Below the pieces are notes generated by a model. It was not told the origin of the DNA, did no database searches, and saw nothing but the letters and a program-made list of their open reading frames with translations. A stretch of 64,000 nt of DNA, from assembly GCA_001724275.1 (NCBI GenBank), contig MEDZ01000004.1:1-64000 (forward strand). The letters are read 5' to 3'. This document shows positions 8,616-16,151 of this stretch, piece by piece. Made by a program: the position numbers and the translations under genes. Each line of letters opens with the position of its first letter. Position 1 is the first letter of the stretch. The stretch is from Gemmatimonadetes bacterium SCN 70-22. Its GTDB lineage: Bacteria; Gemmatimonadota; Gemmatimonadetes; Gemmatimonadales; Gemmatimonadaceae.

Positions 8616-9928
8616 GCCTTCCCGTCGTCGCGCTGGTCGGGCGCCCCAACGTGGGCAAGTCGGCGCTGTTCAACCGCATCGTCGGTCGGAACACCGCCAT
8701 CGTGAGCGAGGAGGCGGGGACGACGCGGGACCGCCACTTCGGGCAGGCGGAGTGGGCGGGGTCGGCATTCTGGCTGGTGGACACCGGGGGGATCACCGAC
8801 GACCCGCGGGCGGCCATGGACGTGGAGATCCGCCGCCAGGTGCAACAGGCCATCGCCGAGGCGGACCTCCTCCTCTTCGTGGTGGATGCGCGAGCCGGGC
8901 TGCATCCGGTGGACCACCGCATCGCCGAGATCCTGCGCACGTCCGGGAAGTCGTTCCTGGTCATCGCCAACAAGGTGGACAATCCCCGGACGACCGATTT
9001 CTACGAGTTCTACGAGCTCGGCGCGGGCGACCCCATCCCGGTCTCGGCGGTCAGCGGGAAGCAGTCGGGCGACATGCTCGACGAGGTGGTCAAGCACATC
9101 CCCGAGGTCGCGCCGGAAGACGACACCTCGCTCAAGATCGCCGTCATCGGGCGCCCCAACGTGGGGAAGTCGTCGTTCGTGAACCGTCTGCTCGGCGAGG
9201 ATCGGCTCGTCGTCTCGGACGTGGCCGGGACGACGCGCGACGCGATCGATTCGCCCATGCGCTATCACGAGCGCGACCTGGTCTTCATCGACACGGCCGG
9301 GCTGCGCCGGCAGTCCCGCGTCGAGGACGGTGTCGAGTTCTACTCGGCGCTGCGCACGCGCCGGGCGATCGACCGGGCCCACATCTGCTGCCTGTTGATC
9401 GACGGGACCGAGGAGCTCCTGAACCAGGACCTCAAGATCGCCGCGCTGGCCTGGGAAGCGGGGCGCGGGCTGATCGTGATCGTCAACAAGTGGGACCTGG
9501 TGTCGAAGGACGAGAAGACGGCGGCGAGGTTCCAGAAGAAGTGCGTGGAGAAGGCTCCCTACCTGGCCTTCGTCCCGTTCCTCTTCACCTCGGCCAAGAC
9601 GGGGCAGCGCGTGACGAGGGTCCTCGATACGCTCCTGGAAGTGGAGCTTGAGCGGCTGAAGCGGATTCCGACGGCGCAGGTCAATGCGGTCCTCGAGGAG
9701 CTGGTGAGCCGGCGCCAGCCGCCCCAGGCGGCCGGGCGCGAGGTGCGCCTGCACTACGCGACGCAGGTCGAGACCGCTCCCCCCACGATCGTCGTCTTCG
9801 GGAACAACACCGACGCCTTGGAGGAGCACTACGTGCGCTACCTGCACAACGGCTTCCGCGAAGCGTGGGGGTTCACCGGGAATCCCCTCCGGGTCCAGGT
9901 GAAGAAGAAGCACGTGGCGGCCGCCTGA
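8612..9928 (+). CDS. der: Ribosome biogenesis GTPase Der (EngA)
   Basis: Der is an essential double-domain GTPase that acts in late 50S ribosomal subunit assembly. The 438-residue protein shows both GTPase domains: the first with GRPNVGKSALFN (about residues 9-20), DTGG and NKVD, and the second with GRPNVGKSSFVN (about 183), DTAG and NKWD. A C-terminal KH-like domain ends with a basic VKKKHV tail. The start is a GTG at 8612 that overlaps the previous stop, which places the first P-loop at the usual distance. It is followed by plsY one base after its stop. Confidence 0.97.
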   Translation: MSLPVVALVGRPNVGKSALFNRIVGRNTAIVSEEAGTTRDRHFGQAEWAGSAFWLVDTGGITDDPRAAMDVEIRRQVQQAIAEADLLLFVVDARAGLHPVDHRIAEILRTSGKSFLVIANKVDNPRTTDFYEFYELGAGDPIPVSAVSGKQSGDMLDEVVKHIPEVAPEDDTSLKIAVIGRPNVGKSSFVNRLLGEDRLVVSDVAGTTRDAIDSPMRYHERDLVFIDTAGLRRQSRVEDGVEFYSALRTRRAIDRAHICCLLIDGTEELLNQDLKIAALAWEAGRGLIVIVNKWDLVSKDEKTAARFQKKCVEKAPYLAFVPFLFTSAKTGQRVTRVLDTLLEVELERLKRIPTAQVNAVLEELVSRRQPPQAAGREVRLHYATQVETAPPTIVVFGNNTDALEEHYVRYLHNGFREAWGFTGNPLRVQVKKKHVAAA

Positions 9929-9929
9929 C

Positions 9930-10544
9930 ATGCTCCCCCTCGTTGGCCTCGTGGCGGCCTACCTGCTCGGCAGTACGCCGTTCGCCTACGTGGCGGGACG
10001 GGTGCTGCGGGGGATCGACCTGCGAGAGCACGGCTCGGGGAACCTGGGGGCGACGAACGTCTACCGGACGTTGGGAGCCCCGGCGGCCCTCGTGGTGCTC
10101 ATCCTGGACGCGGCGAAGGGGGCGGTGCCGGTACTGGCCTTCCCCGCGCTCACCGGCGCCCAGGGAGGATGGTGGCCGGCCGCGTTCGGGGTGAGCGCGA
10201 TCGTGGGGCACGTGCGCCCCTACGGGGGGCTGTTCAGGGGCGGGGGGAAGGGAGTGGCGACGGCCTCCGGCGCCTTCGCCGCCCTGGCGCCGCTCCCGTT
10301 CCTGGTGGCGTTGTCGACCTTCGCGGTGGTGGTGGCGACGACCCGCTACGTGTCGTTAGGGTCGATGCTGGGAGCGGCGGCGCTGGCGCTGGTGGTGCTG
10401 GTCCGCGAGGGCGGGCGCTCGCCCCTGGGGGGGCTGGCCCTCGCCCTGGCCGCCTTCGTGGTGTGGACGCACCGCGCCAACATCGGCCGGCTGCGGCGTG
10501 GCGAGGAGTCGCGCCTCGGGCGCCCCGGCGGGGGAGGGCGCTGA
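9930..10544 (+). CDS. plsY: Acyl-phosphate glycerol-3-phosphate acyltransferase PlsY
   Basis: PlsY is an inner-membrane enzyme that transfers the acyl group from acyl phosphate (made by PlsX, here at 45267-46295) to glycerol 3-phosphate, the first step of phospholipid synthesis. The 204-residue protein has the three conserved loops: GSTPFAYVAGRVLRGIDLRE with HGSGNLGATNVYR after it, GHVRPYGGLFRGGGKGVATA, and the late THRANIGRLRRGEE. About five membrane helices lie between. Its stop overlaps the gpsA start (TGATG), so the acceptor-substrate gene follows directly. Confidence 0.96.
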   Translation: MLPLVGLVAAYLLGSTPFAYVAGRVLRGIDLREHGSGNLGATNVYRTLGAPAALVVLILDAAKGAVPVLAFPALTGAQGGWWPAAFGVSAIVGHVRPYGGLFRGGGKGVATASGAFAALAPLPFLVALSTFAVVVATTRYVSLGSMLGAAALALVVLVREGGRSPLGGLALALAAFVVWTHRANIGRLRRGEESRLGRPGGGGR

Positions 10545-11539
10545 TGCGGTGCACGGTGGTCGGTGGGGGGGCGTGGGGGAGCGCGCTGGCGCACCTGCTG
10601 GCGCGCGGCGGGCACGCGGCGCGCCTGTGGGCGCGGGAGGCGGACGTGGTGGAGCACGTCAACCTCACCCACGCAAACCCGCGCTTCCTGCCGGGGGCGA
10701 CGCTGGACCCCGCGATTCGCGCCACCACCTCGCTGTCGGAGGCGCTCGGCGACGCCGAGCTGGTGGTGTATGTCGCCCCGTCGCACGTGCTGCGCGACGT
10801 GGTGCGCGGCGGGCGCGAGGTGGTGGCGCCCGGGGCCCTCGCCGTGGTCGCGACGAAGGGGATCGAGCGCGGATCGTTGGCGCTGATGACCGATGTGGTG
10901 CGCGAGGAGCTGCCGGGGCACCCGGTGGTGGCGCTGAGCGGGCCGAGCTTCGCGCTCGAGGTGGCGCGCGGCATGCCGACCGCGGTGGTGGCCGCGTCCG
11001 GGGATGGCGAGGCCGCGGAGGTGGTGCAACGTGCGCTGAGCTCCTCCTCGTTCCGCGTCTACACGAACGACGACGTCACGGGGGTGGAGGTCGGCGGCGC
11101 CCTCAAGAACGTGATGGCGGTGGCGACCGGGATCGCCGAAGGGGTCGGGCTCGGGCTCAACTCGCGGGCGGCGCTGATCACGCGCGGCCTGGCCGAGATG
11201 ACGCGACTGGGGGTCGCGTTAGGCGCGCGTCCCGAGACGTTTGCCGGGCTGGCGGGGATGGGCGACCTCGTCCTCACCTGCACGGGGGCCCTGAGCCGCA
11301 ACCGCGCGGTGGGGGTGGAGGTGGGGAAGGGGCGTCCGCTCGAGGAGGTGCTCGCGGCGACGGAGAGCGTGGCCGAGGGGGTGACCACGACCGAGAGCGC
11401 GCGGGCGCTCGCGGTGCGCATGGGGGTGGATATGCCGATCGTGGCCGCCGTCGCGCGGATCCTCTTCGAGCAGCAGGCCCCGCACGACGCGCTGGCCGAC
11501 CTCATGGGGCGCGAGCTGCGCCCGGAGCGTGACGGATGA
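10544..11539 (+). CDS. gpsA: Glycerol-3-phosphate dehydrogenase [NAD(P)+]
   Basis: GpsA reduces dihydroxyacetone phosphate to sn-glycerol 3-phosphate, the substrate of the upstream PlsY. The 331-residue protein has the N-terminal nucleotide-binding glycines VGGGAWGSALAHLL, the VATKGIE segment, SGPSFALEVARGMPTAVV, the catalytic-region lysine in GALKNVMAVATGIAEG, and NSRAALITRGLAEM. The ATG at 10544 overlaps the plsY stop. Its own stop overlaps the next start (ATGA), so three to five genes here are likely translated from one mRNA. Confidence 0.97.
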   Translation: MRCTVVGGGAWGSALAHLLARGGHAARLWAREADVVEHVNLTHANPRFLPGATLDPAIRATTSLSEALGDAELVVYVAPSHVLRDVVRGGREVVAPGALAVVATKGIERGSLALMTDVVREELPGHPVVALSGPSFALEVARGMPTAVVAASGDGEAAEVVQRALSSSSFRVYTNDDVTGVEVGGALKNVMAVATGIAEGVGLGLNSRAALITRGLAEMTRLGVALGARPETFAGLAGMGDLVLTCTGALSRNRAVGVEVGKGRPLEEVLAATESVAEGVTTTESARALAVRMGVDMPIVAAVARILFEQQAPHDALADLMGRELRPERDG

Positions 11540-11937
11540 GCGACGAGGTGGTGCAGGAGTTCTTCTCCATCGGCGACGTCTGTCAGCTGACCGATCTCAA
11601 GCCGCATGTCCTGCGCTACTGGGAGAGCCAGTTCCGCTTCCTGAACCCGGCCAAGAACCGCTCGGGGAACCGGGTCTACCAGCGGCGCGAGGTGGAGCTC
11701 ATCCAGCTGGTGAAGCACCTGCTGTATACCGAGAAGTACACGATCGACGGCGCGCGGCAGCGGGTCGACGAGCACCGCAAGGGCGGGACGATCCGCGTCG
11801 CCGCCCGTGAGGCGCTGGCCGTGGAGACACTCGCCGAGCTGGAACGGGAACTCCAGCAGCTGGCGGAGATTCTCGACGGCTCCGCCCCCCTCCCGCCGCG
11901 CGACGGTGGCGAGGCGTCGGGGAAGCGAGGGGAGTGA
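11536..11937 (+). CDS. MerR-family transcriptional regulator
   Basis: A 133-residue regulator with an N-terminal MerR winged helix-turn-helix: FFSIGDVCQLTDLKPHVLRY with WESQF after it, and NRVYQRREVELIQLVKHLL, about residues 9-60. A helical region follows (about 80-115). No effector-binding cysteines or metal ligands are visible, so the inducer cannot be named. Proteins of this type often sit next to gpsA-plsY genes in related genomes, but that is recollection, not evidence here. The start overlaps the gpsA stop. The 87 bases after it contain a short palindrome (GACCGGG at 11976 with CCCGGTC at 11990) and the start of surE. Confidence 0.88.
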   Translation: MSDEVVQEFFSIGDVCQLTDLKPHVLRYWESQFRFLNPAKNRSGNRVYQRREVELIQLVKHLLYTEKYTIDGARQRVDEHRKGGTIRVAAREALAVETLAELERELQQLAEILDGSAPLPPRDGGEASGKRGE

Positions 11938-12024
11938 GCGAGGCGGTTGCGACGGGTGGTGGTCGCCCGGCGCGCGACCGGGAACTAGCCCCGGTCCCGA
12001 GCGATCACTAGCGTTAGCGACATC

Positions 12025-12786
12025 ATGCGATTCCTCTGCACCAACGACGACGGCATTCTCGCCCACGGCCTCGAGTGCCTCGTGCGCGCCGCGGAACAGA
12101 TCGGCGAGGTGACCGTCGTCGCCCCCGACCGCGAACAGAGCGCGACGTCTCACTCGCTCACCCTGCACCATCCCCTGCGCCCGGTGCGTCGGGGCGAGCA
12201 CCGGTACCAGGTCGACGGGACCCCCACCGACTGCGTGATGCTCGCCGTCGAGTCCCTCATGGACGCGCGCCCCGATTTCGTGCTCAGCGGGGTCAATCAC
12301 GGCCAGAACATGGGCGAGGACGTGCTCTACTCGGGAACGGTCTCGGCGGCCATGGAGGGGCTCGCCCTCGGGATTCCGTCGATCGCCCTGTCGTTCGCCG
12401 GCGGTGACCTCCGCGCCGATATCGCGAAGCTCGACGAGCAGGTCGAGTTCCTCGTCCCGCTCCTCCGTCATCTCACGTCGCTCCCGGCCTTTCCGGCAGG
12501 GACGCTGCTGAACGTGAACCTTCCGCCGGTACGAGGCGACGAGATCAAGGGGATCCGGCTCACCCGCCTCGGGCGCCGGGTCTACTCCAACTCGATCCAG
12601 CCGATGAAGGATCCCTGGGGGCGGAAGATCTTCTGGATCGGCGGCGGGGAGATTTCGTGGACCGGGAGCGGGGACTCCGATTTCCAGGCCATTCGCGACG
12701 GCTACGTGTCGGTGACGCCGTTGCACCTCGACCTCACCCATCGGGACATGCTGGACGCGGCGGAGCGCTGGTGGCGAGCCCCGTAA
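12025..12786 (+). CDS. surE: 5'/3'-nucleotidase SurE
   Basis: SurE is a metal-dependent phosphatase that dephosphorylates nucleoside monophosphates and is linked to stationary-phase survival. The 253-residue protein has the metal-binding NDDGILAHG at residues 6-14, VVAPDREQSATSHSLT, the GTPTDCV segment, and SGVNHGQNMGEDVLYSGTVS. The ATG at 12025 gives the standard N terminus. Its 3' end overlaps pcm by 16 bases, so surE and pcm form a coupled pair, as in many bacteria. Confidence 0.96.
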   Translation: MRFLCTNDDGILAHGLECLVRAAEQIGEVTVVAPDREQSATSHSLTLHHPLRPVRRGEHRYQVDGTPTDCVMLAVESLMDARPDFVLSGVNHGQNMGEDVLYSGTVSAAMEGLALGIPSIALSFAGGDLRADIAKLDEQVEFLVPLLRHLTSLPAFPAGTLLNVNLPPVRGDEIKGIRLTRLGRRVYSNSIQPMKDPWGRKIFWIGGGEISWTGSGDSDFQAIRDGYVSVTPLHLDLTHRDMLDAAERWWRAP

Positions 12787-13430
12787 CGCCCGAGTTCCGC
12801 GGTGCCCGTCGCCGCCTGGTGGAGGCGCTGCAGGCGGGCGGGATCTCGGACCTGGCCGTGCTCCGGGCCATCGAGGAGACGCCGCGGCACCTCTTCGTCC
12901 CCACGGGCGTGCGCCATCGCGCGTACGAGGACAGTTCGCTGCCGATCGGCAGCGGCCAGACGATCTCCCAGCCCAGCGTCCACGCCCGCTACCTGCAGCT
13001 GCTTCAGCTGCAAGGCACCGAGCGCGTGCTGGAGATCGGGACGGGATCGGGGTACCAGACGGTGCTCCTGGCCCACCTGGCCGCCCAGGTCTTCTCCATC
13101 GAGCGTGTCGCGCCGCTGCTCGAGAAGGCGCGTGCCGTGGTGCGCGAGTGCGGCAGCCGCAACGTCTCCTTTCTGCTCGGCGACGGCACGATCGGCTGGC
13201 GGCAGTATGCGCCGTACGATGCGATCCTCGTCTCCGCCGCCTCGCCCGACCTCCCGCAGCCGCTCGTCGACCAGCTCGCGGTCGGAGGGAGGCTGCTGAT
13301 CCCGCTGGGCAACCGTGACGAGCAGATGCTGACGATGGTGACGCGGCTCCCGGATCGCATCGAGCGGCGTGACATCGTCCCCGTGCGGTTCGTCCCGCTG
13401 TTGGGCACCCACGGCTGGGCGTCACCCTAG
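12771..13430 (+). CDS. pcm: Protein-L-isoaspartate O-methyltransferase
   Basis: Pcm methylates isoaspartyl residues formed by protein ageing so that they can be repaired. The 219-residue protein has the family entry motif LPIGSGQTISQPSVHARYLQ and the SAM-binding VLEIGTGSGYQTVLLAHLA, then GDGTIGW and a basic C-terminal domain ending VRFVPLLGTHGW. The start is a GTG at 12771 inside the 3' end of surE. An upstream GGAG in that gene serves as ribosome site. The pair is a damage-survival module. Confidence 0.94.
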   Translation: MASPVTPEFRGARRRLVEALQAGGISDLAVLRAIEETPRHLFVPTGVRHRAYEDSSLPIGSGQTISQPSVHARYLQLLQLQGTERVLEIGTGSGYQTVLLAHLAAQVFSIERVAPLLEKARAVVRECGSRNVSFLLGDGTIGWRQYAPYDAILVSAASPDLPQPLVDQLAVGGRLLIPLGNRDEQMLTMVTRLPDRIERRDIVPVRFVPLLGTHGWASP

Positions 13431-13481
13431 GGAGGGTGGGCACGCGGGAGCCACCAACGCTTGTCGACCGGAGCGGCTCTC

Positions 13482-14486
13482 ATGGCAGACGACTCACAGG
13501 ACCAGGGCGGGCAGTCCCCGCGCCGGCCCGCGCTTCGCCCCTTCGCCGGGCCGCCGAAGGGGGCGGGGCAGGGAGGCGGGCTACGCCCGCTCGGCGCCCG
13601 TCGTCCCGCCGTCTCGCCCTTCGCCGCGCCATTCCCGGCGGCCCATGTGCCGCCGCCAGTGCCGCCAGTGCCGACGGGGTCGAGGGGGGAGGCCGAGGCC
13701 CAGCTCCTCGCCGAGCCGCAGCTCCTCGCCGAGCCGCAGCTCCTCGCGCGGTCGATGAGTGTCGACTGGGCGGACGAGCCCGAGCTCCCGTCGCCGTCGG
13801 TCGACGCAGCGGTCGCTTCACCGGCCGATGGAGCGGTCGATTCAGCGGTCGACGCAGCGGTCGACGGAGCGGTCGACGGAGCGGTCGACGCAGCGGATGA
13901 GCCACGCCGCACCTCGCTGTCGGCGACCATCGACCGCTCCGACGAGCCCCCCACCCGGCGAGATGAGTGGGGGTGGAGCGAGGCCGACGCCCTCGGGGAT
14001 GTGGCGGCCGTCGAGAACGAGCCCCGGCTCGACGCCGGTCGGTCAGGAGACGGGGGACTGGTCGGAAGGGGACTGCCCGATCCGCTCCCGGGGCGAGCGG
14101 GGGAGCTCGAGGAGGAAGCGATCGTCGACCCTGCGTACGTCGCGCCGGCACTCATCCCGGACGTCGCGTCATCCCACACCCCCGGCGAGGCTCCGGGGGA
14201 ACGCCAGGTGCTCGAGGTGGGGACCGGGGGGGGCAGGGGCGCTGCGCCCGATACGTGGGAGGCGAGCGTCGGGCAGGGTGGTGCGCCGCCCCAGGAGGGC
14301 GAACGCGGAGCTCCGGCGCCGGTGGCGGAGGCGCCGGACGAGGGGCGGGAGCGTGTCGCCGAGCTCCTCGAGCAGGTGGCGGAGCGCGTGCGCAGGGGCG
14401 AGATTGTGCCCGTGACCGACGCGAACGCGGGACCGGCGGCCGTGCTGGCGAGCGTGCTCGCGTCACTCCTTTCCGCCAGCAGATAA
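13482..14486 (+). CDS. Low-complexity protein with two internal tandem repeats, unknown function
   Basis: I do not recognise this 334-residue protein. It is highly biased towards Ala, Gly, Pro, Asp, Glu and Arg, has no signal peptide or membrane segment, and is probably mostly disordered. About residues 74-88 repeat QLLAEP, and about residues 118-137 repeat A-V-D-(A/G/S). The only ordered-looking part is the C terminus (about residues 287-334), with an amphipathic helix ERVAELLEQVAERVRR followed by EIVPVTDANAGPAAVLASVL. The ATG at 13482 has a GGAG eight bases upstream; a TTG at 13461 is a weaker option. It lies between pcm and acylphosphatase on the same strand. Its coding status is supported by frame length and ribosome site, not by homology. 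Confidence 0.6.
   Translation: MADDSQDQGGQSPRRPALRPFAGPPKGAGQGGGLRPLGARRPAVSPFAAPFPAAHVPPPVPPVPTGSRGEAEAQLLAEPQLLAEPQLLARSMSVDWADEPELPSPSVDAAVASPADGAVDSAVDAAVDGAVDGAVDAADEPRRTSLSATIDRSDEPPTRRDEWGWSEADALGDVAAVENEPRLDAGRSGDGGLVGRGLPDPLPGRAGELEEEAIVDPAYVAPALIPDVASSHTPGEAPGERQVLEVGTGGGRGAAPDTWEASVGQGGAPPQEGERGAPAPVAEAPDEGRERVAELLEQVAERVRRGEIVPVTDANAGPAAVLASVLASLLSASR
13701..13746 (+). repeat. 18-bp tandem repeat, 2.6 copies (QLLAEP)
   Basis: Units begin at 13701, 13719 and 13737 and read CAGCTCCTCGCCGAGCCG, the last one cut after ten bases. The two full copies are identical, which points to recent duplication by slippage. The repeat is in frame within the unknown gene at 13482 and codes for QLLAEP. 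Confidence 0.85.
13833..13892 (+). repeat. 12-bp tandem repeat, 5 copies (AVD-rich)
   Basis: Five units start at 13833, 13845, 13857, 13869 and 13881, with consensus GCGGTCGACG(C/G)A; the first differs at two positions. It codes for A-V-D-A/G/S in the gene at 13482. More degenerate copies lie just upstream (13808-13832). Because the unit is a multiple of three, copy-number change would alter length but keep frame. Confidence 0.85.
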
Positions 14487-14501
14487 CGTTCGCGCTCGCT
14501 C

Positions 14502-14777
14502 GTGCCCGTCGTACACATCGAGGTTGCAGGCCGGGTCCAGGGGATCGGCTTTCGCGGGTTTGTCCAGGACCGGGCGAGGGCGCTGCAGCTGGCGGGGTGG
14601 GTGCGCAACCTTTCGAGCGGCAACGTCGAGATCGCCGCGTCGGGGAGCGAGGAGGCGCTGCGCGCGCTTCTGGCGGCAGTGCGCGAGGGCCCCCGCGGGG
14701 CCGAGGTGAAGCAGGTGATCTCCCTGGTTCCCCAGCCCACGCTCGAGTTGCCGCATCCCTTCACCGTCCTCAAGTGA
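14502..14777 (+). CDS. acyP: Acylphosphatase
   Basis: Acylphosphatase hydrolyses small acyl phosphates such as acetyl or carbamoyl phosphate in the cytoplasm. The 91-residue protein matches the whole family length, with GRVQGIGFR (catalytic arginine at about residue 20) and LAGWVRNLSSGNVEI (catalytic asparagine at about 38). The start is the GTG at 14502, which gives PVVHIEVAGRVQG as in the family. It follows the low-complexity gene by 15 bases and precedes the apt remnant by 20. Confidence 0.93.
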   Translation: MPVVHIEVAGRVQGIGFRGFVQDRARALQLAGWVRNLSSGNVEIAASGSEEALRALLAAVREGPRGAEVKQVISLVPQPTLELPHPFTVLK

Positions 14778-14797
14778 CCCGGGGCGACTCGCCGGCC

Positions 14798-15285
14798 ATG
14801 GCGCTGCGCGCCGCCATCCGCGCCGCCATCCGTGACATCCCCGACTATCCCAGGGCCGGGATCACCTTCAAGGACATCACGCCGCTCCTCGGGGACGGGG
14901 GGCTCTACCGGGCGTCGTGCGACCTGCTGGCCGTGCCGTTCCGGGCGCTCGGCGTCACGCACGTGCTCTCCGTGGAGAGCCGGGGCTTCCTGTTCGGCGG
15001 TCCGGTGGCGGTCACGTTAGGCGCCGGGCTCGTCCCGGTCCGCAAGCCGGGCAAGTTGCCGTATCGGACGACGCGCGAGGATTACGCCCTGGAGTACGGC
15101 ACGGACGCCCTCGAGGTGCACGTGGATGCGCTGGGGGCTGGCGCGCGCGTGCTCGTCGTCGACGACGTGCTGGCGACCGGGGGGACCGCAGCGGCGGCGG
15201 CCCGCCTCTCGAACTCGGATTCCTCGGCGGCCGCGCGCTCCTGCCCGGGCAGCGGGTCGAGAGTGCGGTCGTCTTCGACGGTTAG
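14798..15285 (+). pseudogene. apt: Adenine phosphoribosyltransferase, frameshifted by a small internal deletion
   Basis: Apt converts adenine and PRPP to AMP. The first 137 codons from the ATG at 14798 are a good Apt: IPDYPRAGITFKDITPLLGD, the VESRGFLFGGPVA segment, KPGKLPYRT, and the PRPP loop VLVVDDVLATGGT. After ...AAAARL (15206-15208) the frame continues as unrelated sequence, while the expected Apt C terminus (ELGFLGGRALLPGQRVESAV then VFDG and stop at 15283-15285) continues in another frame. Comparison with normal Apt implies loss of about 14-16 residues between RL and ELGFLGG, a net deletion of 3n+1 bases (roughly 43-49). The original frame instead reads on into the tRNA to a stop at 15403. 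A true pseudogene or a local assembly error both fit. Confidence 0.85.
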
Positions 15286-15364
15286 CCGCGGTGGCGTGGT
15301 GCGGGACGTCGCCTTTACCGCGCCCATCCGTCCCGGTAGATTCCCGGCGTTAGGTGCCGACTTC

Positions 15365-15437
15365 GCCCCCGTAGCTCAGATGGATAGAGCAGCGGTTTCC
15401 TAAACCGTTGGTCGCACGTTCGAATCGTGTCGGGGGC
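15365..15437 (+). tRNA. tRNA-Arg (anticodon CCU)
   Basis: A full cloverleaf can be folded. The acceptor stem is GCCCCCG with CGGGGGC, and the D arm is GCTC-AGATGGATA-GAGC. The anticodon stem is GCGGT with ACCGT around loop TTCCTAA (anticodon CCT). The variable loop is TGGTC, and the T arm is GCACG-TTCGAAT-CGTGT. The discriminator is A at 15438 and no CCA is encoded. CCU reads the AGG arginine codon. Confidence 0.95.
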
Positions 15438-15491
15438 ACTGGTGCGGACGCGGCTGGCTCGCACCGCGTGACGCATGGGGAGGGAAAGGTG

Positions 15492-15529
15492 ACGGGGCCC
15501 CACCGCGCAGGTCGCGGTCGGGGCCCCGT
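15492..15529. terminator. Strong hairpin between converging genes, probable two-way terminator
   Basis: A very stable inverted repeat: ACGGGGCCCC plus ACCGCG pairs with CGCGGT plus GGGGCCCCGT, with one unpaired base and a five-base loop. It lies between tRNA-Arg on the + strand and the AP2-like gene on the - strand (stop at 15550), exactly where converging transcripts should end. On the - strand a pyrimidine-rich run follows (ACCTTTCCCTCC). No clean T run is present on the + side. Confidence 0.6.
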
Positions 15530-15549
15530 GACGCGAGCCGGAGGGACGA

Positions 15550-15969
15550 TCAGGCGCCGCGCTTGGCGTAGATTTCCTTCTCGAGCTTCAGGCGCAGCTT
15601 CTTCGCCTCCTCCAGCGCCTCGGCCTTCTTGCGCCCCTTGGCCGGGACGTAGTAGCGCTTCTGCCGGCCGGGCTCCGGGTTGATGGAGACGATGAACGCC
15701 TGGTGCCGCTTGTCCCACTGCACCCCGGTCACGCCATACCGGTTGCGGCGCGACCTCACCACCACACGCCCCGTCTGCGGCTTGCCGAGGGCCTTCTCGG
15801 TCTTGTCGCGCCAGATCACGGCCTGCGCGAACGCCTTTTTCTTGCCGCCATGCTTGTTGTCCGAGAACCACTTTCGGTGCGTCTTTCCCTCGAAGGTGAC
15901 CTGGACGAGCCAGCCGTGATTGTGCTTCTCCGGCTGGTCGATGCGTGAAATGCCTTTGCGCCTAATCAT
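15550..15969 (-). CDS. AP2-domain-like DNA-binding protein
   Basis: A small basic protein of 139 residues. Two stretches look like bacterial AP2/ERF-type beta-sheet DNA-binding modules: KHNHGWLVQVTFEGKTHRKW with FSDNKHGGKKKAF after it (residues about 17-46) and RYGVTGVQWDKRHQAFIVSI (about 77-96), the latter close to the YGVxGVxWxKRxxxW pattern. The C terminus is a lysine-rich helix. The start is taken at the ATG at 15967-15969; the frame stays open upstream but that part looks non-coding. It is less GC-extreme in style than its neighbours, lies next to a tRNA, and is divergent from the TPR gene at 16152. Phage or mobile origin of such domains is common, but no other mobile gene is near. Confidence 0.62.
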   Translation of the reverse strand: MIRRKGISRIDQPEKHNHGWLVQVTFEGKTHRKWFSDNKHGGKKKAFAQAVIWRDKTEKALGKPQTGRVVVRSRRNRYGVTGVQWDKRHQAFIVSINPEPGRQKRYYVPAKGRKKAEALEEAKKLRLKLEKEIYAKRGA

Positions 15970-16151
15970 GGTAAGTGGTTGAGGGTGAGGGCGCTGTGAA
16001 GGATAGCGGAAAGTCACGCAGTGACAAGGCCACACTTCCTTACACGCGCGGCGCTGCGCATCTTTGTCTCGTCCGGAAATCGGCGTGGGCCATAACGAGA
16101 TTAAGAGCTCCTGAGAAACAACAGGCCGGGAGCGGGAATTCCTCACGACAC

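Noticed and set aside
14798-15403. A 201-residue apt read straight through to 15403
   Set aside because: After residue 137 it is unlike Apt and its end is translated from tRNA-Arg sequence.
15365-15437. tRNA-Arg as an active integration site
   Set aside because: I see no second copy of the tRNA 3' end in the window and no integrase beside it.
16064-16096. Promoter-like TTGTCT and CATAAC before the TPR-anchor gene
   Set aside because: Spacing of about 21 bases is too long and both boxes are weak.
15970-16146. Longer start for the AP2-like gene
   Set aside because: The added residues look random and the region must contain two divergent promoters.
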